From contig SVEJ01000003.1 of the NCBI GenBank assembly GCA_015057435.1, positions 38,393 to 102,392 of the forward strand: 64,000 nt of DNA, written 5' to 3'. The notes under the pieces were generated by a model. It did not search any database and was not told the DNA's origin. It saw only the letters and a program-made list of their open reading frames with translations. This document shows positions 24,973 to 33,581 of the stretch, piece after piece (positions within the stretch are counted from its first letter, which is position 1; each line of letters opens with the position of its first letter). Source of the stretch: Lachnospiraceae bacterium. Lineage in GTDB: Bacteria > Bacillota > Clostridia > Lachnospirales > Lachnospiraceae. Position numbers and translations under genes: made by a program.

Positions 24973-26007
24973 ATGAAACAGATACATATACGTGTAGATG
25001 GAAATGAAATAATAGCAACAGGACATGTGATGCGTTGTTTGTCTATTGCGGAACAGCTTCGAATATTGGGGGCACAGGTAACATTTGTGCTCGCAGATGA
25101 CAGACCGAGAGAGCTAATTGAATGTAGAGGTTTTTTGGTGGACGTGTTAGATACGGTTTGGGATGATCTTGACCAAGAGATAGATATTTTTCAGAACTAT
25201 ATCAAAGAGAATGGTGTAAAGGTTGTTTTGCTTGATTCGTACTATGTGACATCAGAATATATGCAGATGATAGCTGATGTTACGAAGCTTATCTATATTG
25301 ATGATATGGCTAGGTTTTTGTATCCTGCAAATACACTAGTTTCATATGGTGCTTTTATTGATGAGAAAGCATATAGAGCTCCTTATATGATGCAGAAGAC
25401 AGATACAACATTTTTGTTAGGAAGTCAATACGTTCCTCTTAGAGAGGAATTTTCATATATTCCTTTTGTGGTTCGCGATGAGGTAGAAAGTGTTCTTATA
25501 ACGACCGGTGGGACTGACCAACTAAATGTTGCAGGCAAACTGCTTCGCCGATTAATGAATCACACTATGTGTTGTGATTTGGATTATCATGTTATTGTTG
25601 GTTGTTTTAATCAAAACAAGGCAGAACTGTTGTCTTTGCAAGCACAATATAGCAATATTCACTTACACGAAAATGTTACCAACATGTCTGAGTGGATGCG
25701 TGCGTGTGATGTCGCAATTTCTGCAGCGGGAACAACTACTTATGAACTTTGTGCATGTGGAATACCAACGATATGCTTAGAGATTGCAGATAATCAGGAG
25801 GGTGCAGTTTGTTGGCAAGAGAAAGGCTATATGCAATATGCCGGAAATGCATATAAAGATATGGATGAATGTCTGAATAACTGTGAAGTTACATTAATAA
25901 ATTATCAATCGAACTTGGAAAAGAGGCAAACAGTGTCAAAGCGTATGCAGAGCTTGGTGGATGGAAAAGGTGCGATAAGAATTGCAGAGCACATTTTTAA
26001 TTGTTGA
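24973..26007 (+). CDS. pseG: UDP-2,4-diacetamido-2,4,6-trideoxy-L-altrose hydrolase PseG
   Basis: A 344-residue GT-B-fold hydrolase related to MurG. It contains IRVDGNEIIATGHVMRCLSIAEQL (the PseG N-terminus with G-x-GHVMRC), LLDSYYVTSEY, ITTGGTDQLNVAGKLL and VAISAAGTTTYELCACGIP. It removes UDP from the PseH product to give free 6-deoxy-AltdiNAc for PseI. The SD is TTGGAGAG. The active-site His of the family is present (GHVMR). An operon member, following the CgeB-like transferase by 23 nt. Confidence 0.94.
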   Translation: MKQIHIRVDGNEIIATGHVMRCLSIAEQLRILGAQVTFVLADDRPRELIECRGFLVDVLDTVWDDLDQEIDIFQNYIKENGVKVVLLDSYYVTSEYMQMIADVTKLIYIDDMARFLYPANTLVSYGAFIDEKAYRAPYMMQKTDTTFLLGSQYVPLREEFSYIPFVVRDEVESVLITTGGTDQLNVAGKLLRRLMNHTMCCDLDYHVIVGCFNQNKAELLSLQAQYSNIHLHENVTNMSEWMRACDVAISAAGTTTYELCACGIPTICLEIADNQEGAVCWQEKGYMQYAGNAYKDMDECLNNCEVTLINYQSNLEKRQTVSKRMQSLVDGKGAIRIAEHIFNC

Positions 26008-26042
26008 AATAGGTTATGTTTGTGCATGAATGGAGGAATAAA

Positions 26043-27608
26043 ATGGTTGCTGTAGAACAAGTAATAGAACAGATAGAGAATTTTCGCGATGGAAAAGTTA
26101 CGGATATGCAAGCGCTTAATAATCTGTTTAATGTGTACATGCAAAATGATGTAACGTATCGAAAAGATAACGCACAGATATTGATTACAAAGGTAAAAGA
26201 ATGTATGGTGACAGAAAAACCGTTTATCAAAACGTTCTACTATTATTTGTTTTCTTTTGCTTTTCGTGCGACAAGAAGTATTGAAATGTATAAGGAATTT
26301 TTGCGTTCTTGCATGAATGATACGTCGCTTACGAAAGAAAACCGATTTTTTTTATACAATCAATGTGTACGGATTAATTTTTTGGAAGCTGATTTGGTAG
26401 ATAATGAAATTAGAGCGTTAATGGATGAGTTGTATACGAACGTGTTGGGGTTGTTTTTGTCGGAAGTACAAGAAGACTTGTGCTATATTTCAAAAGAAGA
26501 TAGGAACAAGGATTTAGTAGTTGTCCTATCTACGCAGGTATTAAATGTCGGACATGCACCAACAAAAACATTAATTGACAGATGTGCGGTGTTAGAGCGA
26601 GTACTTCATAAGAATGTATTTATTATTAATACTGCAGAATTTGTTTCTCTATATGGAATGGTTCATTTTTTTCAGACATTTCAGCCGACTTACATTGAAC
26701 AGTATAGTAACATGAGCACATTGCCAATAGCAAACTACGAGTTTAGCTATTTTCAATGTCCAAATCAGATGCCGCAGGTTCCGATTATCAGGGAAATTAT
26801 AGATGTTATAAAAAGTGAAAAACCATATTTTATTCTTACTATTGGTGGTAATAGCATTGTAAGCGATATTTGTAGTAAGATTGTTCCGACAATTACGATA
26901 GGCACGGTATTTTCAGGCAGAGCGGTGACACGTGGCCAGTTCCAGACAATTGGAAGAAGAATAAATGACTACGACAGAGAATGGTTGTCGTGTAACGGTT
27001 ATGATGAAGAACATATCATTGAAAGTTTATTTACATTTGTTTTTAAGGAACAACAACATACATATACAAGGGAACATCTTGGATTTCCAAAAGAGCGGTT
27101 TGTGATTGCATTAATCGGTGCCAGATTAGGAGATGAAGTAGACGACACGTGTACAAAGCTGTTACTAAGATTAATTGAAAAGGGTGCGTTTATCACTTTT
27201 ATAGGATGTTTTGATGCGTATGAACAATATATTAAAAAATACGCATTGATGGCCAATAATAGCAATTATCTCGGCTTTCAGGATGATGTACTTGCCGTTT
27301 TAGAGAACTGTGATTTGTATATTAACCCAAAAAGAAATGGCGGCGGTTCTTCAGCCGCGGAAGCACTATATAAAGGGGTACCGGTAGTTAGTATGAATTA
27401 TGGTGACGTATCAGTAGCGGTTGGACCTGAATTCTGTGTGTCCGATTGGGATGAAATGTATGAAAAGTGTGTTCAATATATGGATGACAAAGATTATTAT
27501 GAAAAAATGAGTCAAAAAGCAAAGGAAAGAGCAGCGCTCTTAACAGATAGCGATACAGCATTTGTAAAGATTATAGAGGAAGCGGAGAAGCGGAAAGGAT
27601 TTCAATAG
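26043..27608 (+). CDS. GT-B glycosyltransferase with helical N-terminal region
   Basis: A 521-residue protein. The first 150 residues are helical and repeat-like with no named domain; the rest is GT-B. The donor half shows LGFPKERFVIALIGARLGDEVD, FIGCFDAYEQYI and YINPKRNGGGSSAAEALYKGVPVVSM, where GGGSSAAEAL is the nucleotide-sugar loop of GT1/GT4-like enzymes. The start at 26043 follows ATGGAGGA; the track start at 26016 is before that SD. It is followed 6 nt later by the second maf. A flagellin glycosyltransferase is likely but the donor is unknown. Confidence 0.78.
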   Translation: MVAVEQVIEQIENFRDGKVTDMQALNNLFNVYMQNDVTYRKDNAQILITKVKECMVTEKPFIKTFYYYLFSFAFRATRSIEMYKEFLRSCMNDTSLTKENRFFLYNQCVRINFLEADLVDNEIRALMDELYTNVLGLFLSEVQEDLCYISKEDRNKDLVVVLSTQVLNVGHAPTKTLIDRCAVLERVLHKNVFIINTAEFVSLYGMVHFFQTFQPTYIEQYSNMSTLPIANYEFSYFQCPNQMPQVPIIREIIDVIKSEKPYFILTIGGNSIVSDICSKIVPTITIGTVFSGRAVTRGQFQTIGRRINDYDREWLSCNGYDEEHIIESLFTFVFKEQQHTYTREHLGFPKERFVIALIGARLGDEVDDTCTKLLLRLIEKGAFITFIGCFDAYEQYIKKYALMANNSNYLGFQDDVLAVLENCDLYINPKRNGGGSSAAEALYKGVPVVSMNYGDVSVAVGPEFCVSDWDEMYEKCVQYMDDKDYYEKMSQKAKERAALLTDSDTAFVKIIEEAEKRKGFQ

Positions 27609-27614
27609 CATAAT

Positions 27615-29273
27615 ATGATATTAGAAATGATCAAACACATCACCCATAACTTAATATTAGCCAACGAGACTATCCGACATTTCAGACGGCAGAATCTTCA
27701 TGCGGCGTTGGGGACTATGCAAACGCTGACCAAAGGCCTCATTACCGTTGTGCAAAGCTTTATGAATGAAGAAGAGTTGCAGGCGTATGAGTTAGACATG
27801 GATAATTTTACTGTCCTTCTATCCGGTGTAATGAATGCACAGGAAAATGAAGACTATGTATTGATTGCTGACTTATTAGAACTACAGATTATTCCGTGGC
27901 TACAACAGGTGCAGGAATTGTTGATTGCGAATGCGACATTTGGTATGGATGAAGAACAGGCCAATTACAATCTCGAAGGAATCAGAAGATGCGATGCTTC
28001 TTTGGCGGCTAAGTTAGAAACGCATGTGATGCCGCAGGAATATGTGATTGAACCGACATCATCCGGATTATTTACGTTACAGGTAACAGACGCAACAGGT
28101 TCCTATTATTTTCATTCGAATAACAACCCTGTATTGGAGGGGAAGCTTTTTGCAGAGCAGTATTATTCGATTGATTATGATCATTATGTCGTGTTTGGAT
28201 TAGGCCTTGGTTATCATATTGAGGCGCTTTTGGAGTTGGATGACGGAATTTCTGTGACGATAGTGGAGCCGGATATCAATGTGATCTGTGCGGCAGTTTG
28301 TTTTGGTGATTTGTCATGGCTGCATGATAATCCGAGAGTTCATTTATTGTATGATAAAGATTATACGAAGCTGTTGAATCTGTTAGATGAGGAGATTTCC
28401 CTGGTTATCCATAATCCGTCGCTTCGTCATGTGGCAAAGCCGGAGATTAAGATACAGTTGGAAAAATTCTTCATCAGCGACAGTGGAAAGCGAAATATGC
28501 GAATACAGTTTCAGAACAATTTCCGTGATAATGTGAAAAACTGTACAAGATATATCGATGAGATACGAGAAGAATTTGAAGGTAAAAATGCAATTATTAT
28601 AGCAGCGGGACCATCGCTTGATAAAAATGTGGAATTGCTGCGGAATAAGCCGGATGGCACAGTTGTTGTGGCGGTCGGAACGGTCTTTAGCAAATTAGTT
28701 GCATTAGATATCTTGCCGGACTATGTTGTTTTTTTGGATGCGCAACCGCGTCTTTATCAACAAATTCAAGGAATAGAAACGTGTCAGGTGCCGATTATCT
28801 GTGCATCTACAGCATGTAAGCGCATTGCGCAAATGTATCAAGGAGAAAAATTCCTGATTTGCCAGGATGGTTATGATCGTGCGGAGGAATATGCGAACCG
28901 AAATGGCTACATGCTATATAAAACCGGTGGTTCTGTATCAACCATTGCGCTTGATATGTGTATTCGACTTGGTTGCAAGGAGATTGCATTTATCGGATTA
29001 GATCTTGCTTATACAGGTAATCAGTCGCATGCAAGTGACACGGCTGATGCACACGGAACGGATGCGGATGATAAGATAGAGATTCCGGCGGTTGACGGTA
29101 AAACGGTTCTTGCCAGTCGTTTGTTTGTGATGTACAGAGAGTGGATAGAGAGACGGGTTGCAGAGGAAAAAGGCAAGGTTACAGTGATTGATGCAACGGA
29201 AGGCGGTGCGTTGAAAAAAGGTATGTCTGTTATGAAACTAGAGGATGTTTTCAAACACTGGACTATGCTATAA
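27615..29273 (+). CDS. maf: Second Maf-type flagellin glycosyltransferase (DUF115)
   Basis: A 552-residue Maf paralogue. The MptE-like core has NAIIIAAGPSLDKNVELL (near residue 320), VVAVGTVFSKLVALDILPDYVVFLDAQPRL and GGSVSTIALDMCIRLGCKEIAFIGLDLAYTG. The N-terminal 115 residues form a helical region resembling the small proteins at 9298 and 55837. It is shorter at the C-terminus than the first Maf. Start is weakly supported: the ATG at 27615 has only a distant AAAGGA, so coupling to the upstream gene 6 nt away is likely. Last glycosylation gene of the operon. Confidence 0.88.
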   Translation: MILEMIKHITHNLILANETIRHFRRQNLHAALGTMQTLTKGLITVVQSFMNEEELQAYELDMDNFTVLLSGVMNAQENEDYVLIADLLELQIIPWLQQVQELLIANATFGMDEEQANYNLEGIRRCDASLAAKLETHVMPQEYVIEPTSSGLFTLQVTDATGSYYFHSNNNPVLEGKLFAEQYYSIDYDHYVVFGLGLGYHIEALLELDDGISVTIVEPDINVICAAVCFGDLSWLHDNPRVHLLYDKDYTKLLNLLDEEISLVIHNPSLRHVAKPEIKIQLEKFFISDSGKRNMRIQFQNNFRDNVKNCTRYIDEIREEFEGKNAIIIAAGPSLDKNVELLRNKPDGTVVVAVGTVFSKLVALDILPDYVVFLDAQPRLYQQIQGIETCQVPIICASTACKRIAQMYQGEKFLICQDGYDRAEEYANRNGYMLYKTGGSVSTIALDMCIRLGCKEIAFIGLDLAYTGNQSHASDTADAHGTDADDKIEIPAVDGKTVLASRLFVMYREWIERRVAEEKGKVTVIDATEGGALKKGMSVMKLEDVFKHWTML

Positions 29274-29308
29274 TGCCGGATATGCATATGAGATAAAGGA
29301 GAAACAGT

Positions 29309-30091
29309 ATGAATCAATCACAAGTTGTTAACGTATTAAAAGACCTGGCAATACAAGCAGGACAAGTAATCATGGATATCTATGACACCGATTTTTCGGT
29401 TGATTATAAGGATGATTCTTCGCCGCTTACGATGGCAGATAAACAAGCGAATGCTTTGATTGTGGAAGGATTGAAAAAGCACTTTCCGCATGCTGCGATT
29501 CTTTCAGAAGAGGTGAAAGATGATAAGAGCAGAAGAGAGAATGACTACTGTTTTATCGTGGATCCGTTAGATGGAACGAAGGAATTTGTGAAACGCAACG
29601 GACAATTTACTGTCAATATTGCGTTGGTGTATCAGCAAAGACCGATTGTGGGGGTTATCTATGTTCCGGTGACGAAGGATTTGTATTATGCGACAAAAGA
29701 AGCCGGCGCATTTAAACAGGATGGTGCTACGGGCACAATCAACGAATTGAAAGTTTCAGATAAGACGGATTCTATTATCTGGGTTGGAAGCAAGTCTCAT
29801 TCTACAGAAAAAGAGGCTGCGTTAATTGAAGCACACAAAGCTCAGATTACAGAGACAATTTCTGCGGGAAGTTCGTTGAAAGGTTGTCTTGTGGCAGAGC
29901 AAAAAGCGGATGTCTATTATCGGTTTGGTCTTACATGTGAGTGGGATACGGCGGCAATGCATTGTATTGCCGAAACTGCAGGAGCGGTAATTTGCCAGAT
30001 GGACAATACGGAGCTTCTTTATAATCGCGAAGATACACTCAATGACAAAGGATTCTATATTGTGAATTGTCCGGAGAATGTGTGGGTGTAA
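29309..30091 (+). CDS. cysQ: 3'(2'),5'-bisphosphate nucleotidase CysQ / inositol monophosphatase family
   Basis: A 260-residue Mg2+-dependent phosphatase. The family motifs are clear: LSEEV for the first metal Glu, IVDPLDGTKEFVKRNGQFTVNIAL (DPLDGT with metal Asp residues) and CEWDTAAMHCIAETAGAV (WDxAA). GTKEFVKR is typical of CysQ, which recycles adenosine 3',5'-bisphosphate (PAP). PAP is released when an ACP or carrier protein receives phosphopantetheine, so its place right after two carrier-protein operons is suggestive. It could equally be a housekeeping sulfur gene. Confidence 0.88.
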   Translation: MNQSQVVNVLKDLAIQAGQVIMDIYDTDFSVDYKDDSSPLTMADKQANALIVEGLKKHFPHAAILSEEVKDDKSRRENDYCFIVDPLDGTKEFVKRNGQFTVNIALVYQQRPIVGVIYVPVTKDLYYATKEAGAFKQDGATGTINELKVSDKTDSIIWVGSKSHSTEKEAALIEAHKAQITETISAGSSLKGCLVAEQKADVYYRFGLTCEWDTAAMHCIAETAGAVICQMDNTELLYNREDTLNDKGFYIVNCPENVWV

Positions 30092-30130
30092 TGTGATTTT
30101 TCAGACACATGTCTATAATTATAAAATCTC

Positions 30131-30178
30131 TTGAAAGAGCATAAAGAATAGTGTATAGTAACTAGTTGACAAGTCAAC
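30131..30178 (+). promoter_or_regulatory. SigmaA promoter with palindromic operator before acyl-CoA carboxylase
   Basis: TTGAAA-N17-TATAGT (30131-30159) is followed at once by GTTGAC-AA-GTCAAC (30165-30178), a perfect 6-bp inverted repeat at the expected transcription start. This is MarR-type operator architecture; the regulator is not identified. Confidence 0.65.
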
Positions 30179-30212
30179 AACTTTGGATTCGTACTTTTAG
30201 GAGGTAAGAATT

Positions 30213-31757
30213 TTGAATTGGAATGAAGCGATTGAAGAATTGGAAAGCCGTCGGGAAAAAGCACGTCTAGGCGGTGGACAGACTGCAATTGATAAGCAGC
30301 ATGAAAAAGGAAAATTAACAGCGAGAGAAAGACTTGATATATTATTTGACGAGGGAACTTTTGTTGAGATTAACGATTTGGCAGAGTCAAGAATTGATGA
30401 CTTTGGTTTGGACAAGAAGCGTGTTCCCGGAGATGGTGTCATTACAGGATATGGTAAGATTAATGGTAGAACTGTCTTTGCATCATCAGAAGATTTCACT
30501 GTAATCGGAGGAAGTCTTGGTGAGTATCATTCTCGTAAGATTGTACACATTCAGGATATGGCAATCAAGATGAAATGTCCGATTGTGACAATTAACGATA
30601 GTGGCGGAGCCCGTATTGAAGAAGGAATCGATTCTCTTAGTGGATATTCCGGAATTTTTGAGAGAAATACCATCGCATCCGGTGTGATTCCACAGATTGC
30701 AGTAATCTTAGGACCATGTTCAGGCGGAGCATGTTATTCTCCGGCTATCTGTGATTATATTTTTGTGGTAGACGAGATTAGCAAAATGTTTATCACAGGA
30801 CCACAGGTTGTAAAGACTGTTATAGGTGAAGAGTTAACAGCTGAGGAATTAGGTGGTGCGGTAACGCATGCACAGCGCTCGGGTGTTGCGCATTTCTTAT
30901 ATAAGAGTGAGAAGAACTGTCTTGGTGGTGTTAGAGAGTTACTTTCTTACTTGCCACAGAATAATTTGGATGAACTTCCGGTAAAAGAGGGAAGAATGGT
31001 TGATAATTGCAGTTGTCTAACCAATATTGTGCCGGATAATAAGAAAAAATGTTACGATGTACATGATGTAATCAATGCAATGGTAGATAGAGAGAGCTTT
31101 TTCGAAGTGCAAAAGCATTGGGCAAAAAATGCTGTCGTAGGATTTGCAAGAATGGATGGCAATCCGGTTGGATTTGTCTGCAATCAGCCTAATTTTAAGG
31201 GTGGTTCTTTGGATATTGATGCCTCTGACAAGATGGCCAGATTTATTCGATTCTGTGATTGCTTTAATATTCCATTGGTATCTTTGATTGATGTACCTGC
31301 ATTTTTGCCGGGTTCAGAGCAGGAACACAACGGAATTATTCGTCATGGTGCGAAGATCTTGTACGCATATTCAGAAGCGACAGTACCGAAGATTTCGCTT
31401 ATTATGCGTAAAGCATACGGTGGTGCATATATTGCCATGAACTCTAAGCACATGGGAGCGGATATTGTATATGCGTGGCCGATAGCTGAGATAGCAGTTA
31501 TGGGTGCAGAGGGCGCCATTAACATTATCGGTAGAAAGCAGATTCAGGAAGCTGAAGATCCGGAAGCAAAGAGAGCAGAATTAATTGAGGAATACGAAAA
31601 GAAATTCCTTAATCCATATACAGCAGCAAAACGTGGTTTCGTAGATGAAGTGATTCGTCCGGATGAAACCAGAACCAGAATTGTTGCTGCACTTGATGCC
31701 TTAAAAACAAAACAAATCAAACGTCCGTATAAGAAGCACGGAAACATGCCGTTATAA
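30213..31757 (+). CDS. Acyl-CoA carboxylase carboxyltransferase subunit (PccB/MmdA-like)
   Basis: A 514-residue two-domain crotonase-fold carboxyltransferase. Typical motifs are KLTARERLDILFDEGTF, GGSLGEYHSRKI, INDSGGARIEEGI, GPCSGGACYSPAICDY and VPAFLPGSEQEHNGIIRHGAKILYAYSEATVPKI. It moves CO2 between biotin and an acyl-CoA, either in propionyl-CoA/acetyl-CoA carboxylation or in methylmalonyl-CoA decarboxylation. No biotin carrier or decarboxylase membrane subunit is adjacent. It starts with TTG at 30213, with a TAGGAGGT SD. The stop codon lies inside an inverted-repeat arm shared with downstream repeats. Confidence 0.9.
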   Translation: MNWNEAIEELESRREKARLGGGQTAIDKQHEKGKLTARERLDILFDEGTFVEINDLAESRIDDFGLDKKRVPGDGVITGYGKINGRTVFASSEDFTVIGGSLGEYHSRKIVHIQDMAIKMKCPIVTINDSGGARIEEGIDSLSGYSGIFERNTIASGVIPQIAVILGPCSGGACYSPAICDYIFVVDEISKMFITGPQVVKTVIGEELTAEELGGAVTHAQRSGVAHFLYKSEKNCLGGVRELLSYLPQNNLDELPVKEGRMVDNCSCLTNIVPDNKKKCYDVHDVINAMVDRESFFEVQKHWAKNAVVGFARMDGNPVGFVCNQPNFKGGSLDIDASDKMARFIRFCDCFNIPLVSLIDVPAFLPGSEQEHNGIIRHGAKILYAYSEATVPKISLIMRKAYGGAYIAMNSKHMGADIVYAWPIAEIAVMGAEGAINIIGRKQIQEAEDPEAKRAELIEEYEKKFLNPYTAAKRGFVDEVIRPDETRTRIVAALDALKTKQIKRPYKKHGNMPL

Positions 31758-31891
31758 ACAGCGAATGCAATTTTCATAAAGGGATACATCTTGCTTGCAA
31801 GGATGTATCCCTTTTGAAAATTATATGAGTGTAAACGTCACCGACATGAAGCGAAGCGGAATGGAGGTGCATTTGCTGTTTATAACGGCAT
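31746..31891. repeat. Long inverted repeat around the pccB-like stop codon
   Basis: A 24-nt arm at 31746-31769 (starting ATGCCGTTATAAACAGC) is matched on the opposite strand with one mismatch by 31868-31891. The left arm contains the last codons and stop of the carboxyltransferase gene. A terminator hairpin lies between the arms. TTATAACGGC from the arm recurs in the tandem repeats downstream. Confidence 0.8.
31778..31815 (+). terminator. Terminator of carboxyltransferase gene
   Basis: AAAGGGATACAT pairs with ATGTATCCCTTT. An inner CTTGC-TT-GCAAG stem and a one-nt bulge form the top. A T tract follows. Confidence 0.9.
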
Positions 31892-31917
31892 AAATTTGAC
31901 GAACGCAAGTTACAAAT

Positions 31918-31957
31918 AAAAGTACACATCCTGCTTGCAGGAATGTGTACTTTTTTT
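31918..31957 (+). terminator. Second terminator of the same architecture
   Basis: AAAAGTACACAT pairs with ATGTGTACTTTT, with inner CCTGC-TT-GCAGG and a one-nt bulge at the same place as in the preceding hairpin, then TTTTTTT. It is probably a duplicated and diverged palindromic element. Confidence 0.88.
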
Positions 31958-31969
31958 GTGACTCATGTG

Positions 31970-32180
31970 AGTGCAAACGACACTGAGCGATTGCGAAGCA
32001 ATTGCGATGTGCGTTCGTGGCTTATAACGGCAAAGTTGAAGTCGCCAAGTGCAAACGACACTGAGCAAGCTATGCTTGCGATGTGCGTTCGTGGCTTATA
32101 ACGGCAAAGTTGAAGTCGCCAAGTGCAAACGACACTGAGCAAGCTATGCTTGCGATGTGTTCGTCGCTTATAATGGTAAA
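31970..32180. repeat. Three tandem copies of a 74-78 bp palindromic intergenic repeat
   Basis: Copies start at 31970, 32048 and 32122 with AGTGCAAACGACACTGAGC and end near CGTGGCTTATAACGGC (the last is degenerate). Each carries a short hairpin core that varies while staying palindromic: GATTGCGAAGCAATT in copy 1 and AAGCTATGCTT in copies 2 and 3. The flank GCGATGTGCGTTCG is constant. No ORF of note. The region from 31758 to 32200 otherwise holds only terminators. Confidence 0.85.
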
Positions 32181-32202
32181 AGTAGAAAAAATTAAAAAAG
32201 TA

Positions 32203-32240
32203 TTGACAGATGGTGTGATTGGGTGTATATATACACTATA
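32203..32240 (+). promoter_or_regulatory. SigmaA promoter and GntR operator of the gntR-ABC operon
   Basis: TTGACA-N17-TATATA (32203-32231) overlaps the perfect palindrome GTGTATATATACAC (32224-32237), followed by a second TATACAC half. YtrA-type GntR regulators bind such sites in their own promoters, so autorepression is likely. Confidence 0.75.
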
Positions 32241-32276
32241 CACACTCGAGAGTTTAAAATGAAGAAAGGTATACCT

Positions 32277-32657
32277 ATGAATATTATTATTAGTAACACA
32301 AGTAGTGTTCCGATCTATGAACAGATTGAACAACAGATTAAGAACATGATTGTTTCCGGCACGTTGCAGGAAGGTGAAATGCTGCCGTCTATGCGTTTTT
32401 TGGCCAAGGAACTTCGTATCAGCCTGATAACGACCAAGCGTGCTTATGAGGAATTAGAGCGCGATGGCTTTATTGAGACGCGCGTTGGTATCGGATGTTT
32501 TGTGAAAGCAAAGAATCAGGGATTTATTCGCGAAAAAGTTATGTGTGAGATAGAAGACTATTTCGAAAATGCCGTAACAAGAGCGAAGGTTTGTGATGTT
32601 CCGTTAGAGGAACTTGTTGAAATTCTGTCCATTATATATCAGGATCACGCAAAGTAA
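32277..32657 (+). CDS. GntR family transcriptional regulator, YtrA type
   Basis: A 126-residue regulator: N-terminal winged helix (VPIYEQIEQQIKNMIVSGTLQEGEMLPSMRFLAKELRISLITTKRAYEELERDGFIETRVGIGCFV) and a short helical C-terminus with no large ligand domain, which defines the YtrA subfamily. These usually repress an adjacent ABC transporter gene set. The start at 32277 is preferred (AAAGGT SD 6 nt upstream); 32259 is possible. It precedes the ABC genes by 33 nt. Confidence 0.92.
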   Translation: MNIIISNTSSVPIYEQIEQQIKNMIVSGTLQEGEMLPSMRFLAKELRISLITTKRAYEELERDGFIETRVGIGCFVKAKNQGFIREKVMCEIEDYFENAVTRAKVCDVPLEELVEILSIIYQDHAK

Positions 32658-32690
32658 CAGGCATATAGTTACATGCACGGAGGAAAGAAT

Positions 32691-33569
32691 ATGGCATTAG
32701 ATTATGCAGTAGAAAATGCGATAGAAATTACGAATCTTAACAAAAGTTATAAGGATTTTTCATTAAAAGATGTAACCTTCAACGTACCAAGCGGACAGGT
32801 AACCGGTTTTATCGGACAAAATGGTGCCGGAAAGTCAACCACGATTAGAGCAATCCTTAATATGCTTAAGACAGACAGCGGAAAGATATCGGTCTTTGGG
32901 GCAGATAATTTGGAAGAAGAATTTGACATTAAGGAGAATGTGGGTGTTGTGTTTGATGACATCGGTTTTCATCCGAATCTTAAGCCGAAGCATATCGACA
33001 AGATATTAAAAGGTATGTACAAGAATTGGGATTCAGAAGTCTTCTTTGACTATCTTGATAAGTTGGGACTTCCACGCAATAAGAAAGTAAAGGATTATTC
33101 TCGTGGTATGCAGATGAAGCTTCAGATTGCAACAGCCCTTTCGCATCATGCAAAGCTTCTGGTTATGGATGAACCCACAGGAGGTCTTGATCCGATTGTT
33201 CGTAATGAGATATTAGATATATTTATGGAGTTTATCCAAGACAGTGAACATACGGTATTCTTGTCATCTCACATTATTACAGATCTTGAACGAATTGCAG
33301 ATAATATTGTGTTTATCCACAAAGGGAAGATTCTTCTTGCTGAGGCTAAGGATCAGGTAGCAGAACGCCATGGTATTTTGAAATGTTCAAAAGAGCAGTT
33401 TGCTACGGTTGATGAAGCGGATGTAATCGGGTACAGAAAGTCTTCTTTCGGTATTGAAGCACTAGTAGGAGATTTGGAAACATGTCAGACAAAGTATAAG
33501 GGAATGTTTTGTGAAAAGACTTCGCTTGAAGAAATTATGTTGTTCTATGTAAACAACACCGAAATCTAG
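32691..33569 (+). CDS. ABC transporter ATP-binding protein
   Basis: A 292-residue ABC ATPase with Walker A GQNGAGKST, signature YSRGMQMKLQIA (LSGGQ-equivalent), Walker B LLVMDEPTGGLDP and the switch His in SSHI. The C-terminal extension is typical of drug or lantibiotic-type ABC-2 exporters. The start at 32691 (MALDYAVENAIEI) follows ACGGAGGAAAG; the track start at 32673 lies before the SD. It partners the two permeases downstream. Confidence 0.93.
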   Translation: MALDYAVENAIEITNLNKSYKDFSLKDVTFNVPSGQVTGFIGQNGAGKSTTIRAILNMLKTDSGKISVFGADNLEEEFDIKENVGVVFDDIGFHPNLKPKHIDKILKGMYKNWDSEVFFDYLDKLGLPRNKKVKDYSRGMQMKLQIATALSHHAKLLVMDEPTGGLDPIVRNEILDIFMEFIQDSEHTVFLSSHIITDLERIADNIVFIHKGKILLAEAKDQVAERHGILKCSKEQFATVDEADVIGYRKSSFGIEALVGDLETCQTKYKGMFCEKTSLEEIMLFYVNNTEI

Positions 33570-33581
33570 GAGGTGGAGTTT

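Noticed and set aside
11496-26007. Legionaminic acid pathway
   Set aside because: PseB-type dehydratase, PseG with GHVMRC and PseI motifs, with PseC and a PseH-like enzyme, match pseudaminic acid; no GDP-sugar Leg genes (LegA, LegF-type, PtmE) were seen.
31970-32180. CRISPR array
   Set aside because: Only three near-identical 74-78 bp units without unique spacers, each with its own palindrome; no cas genes.
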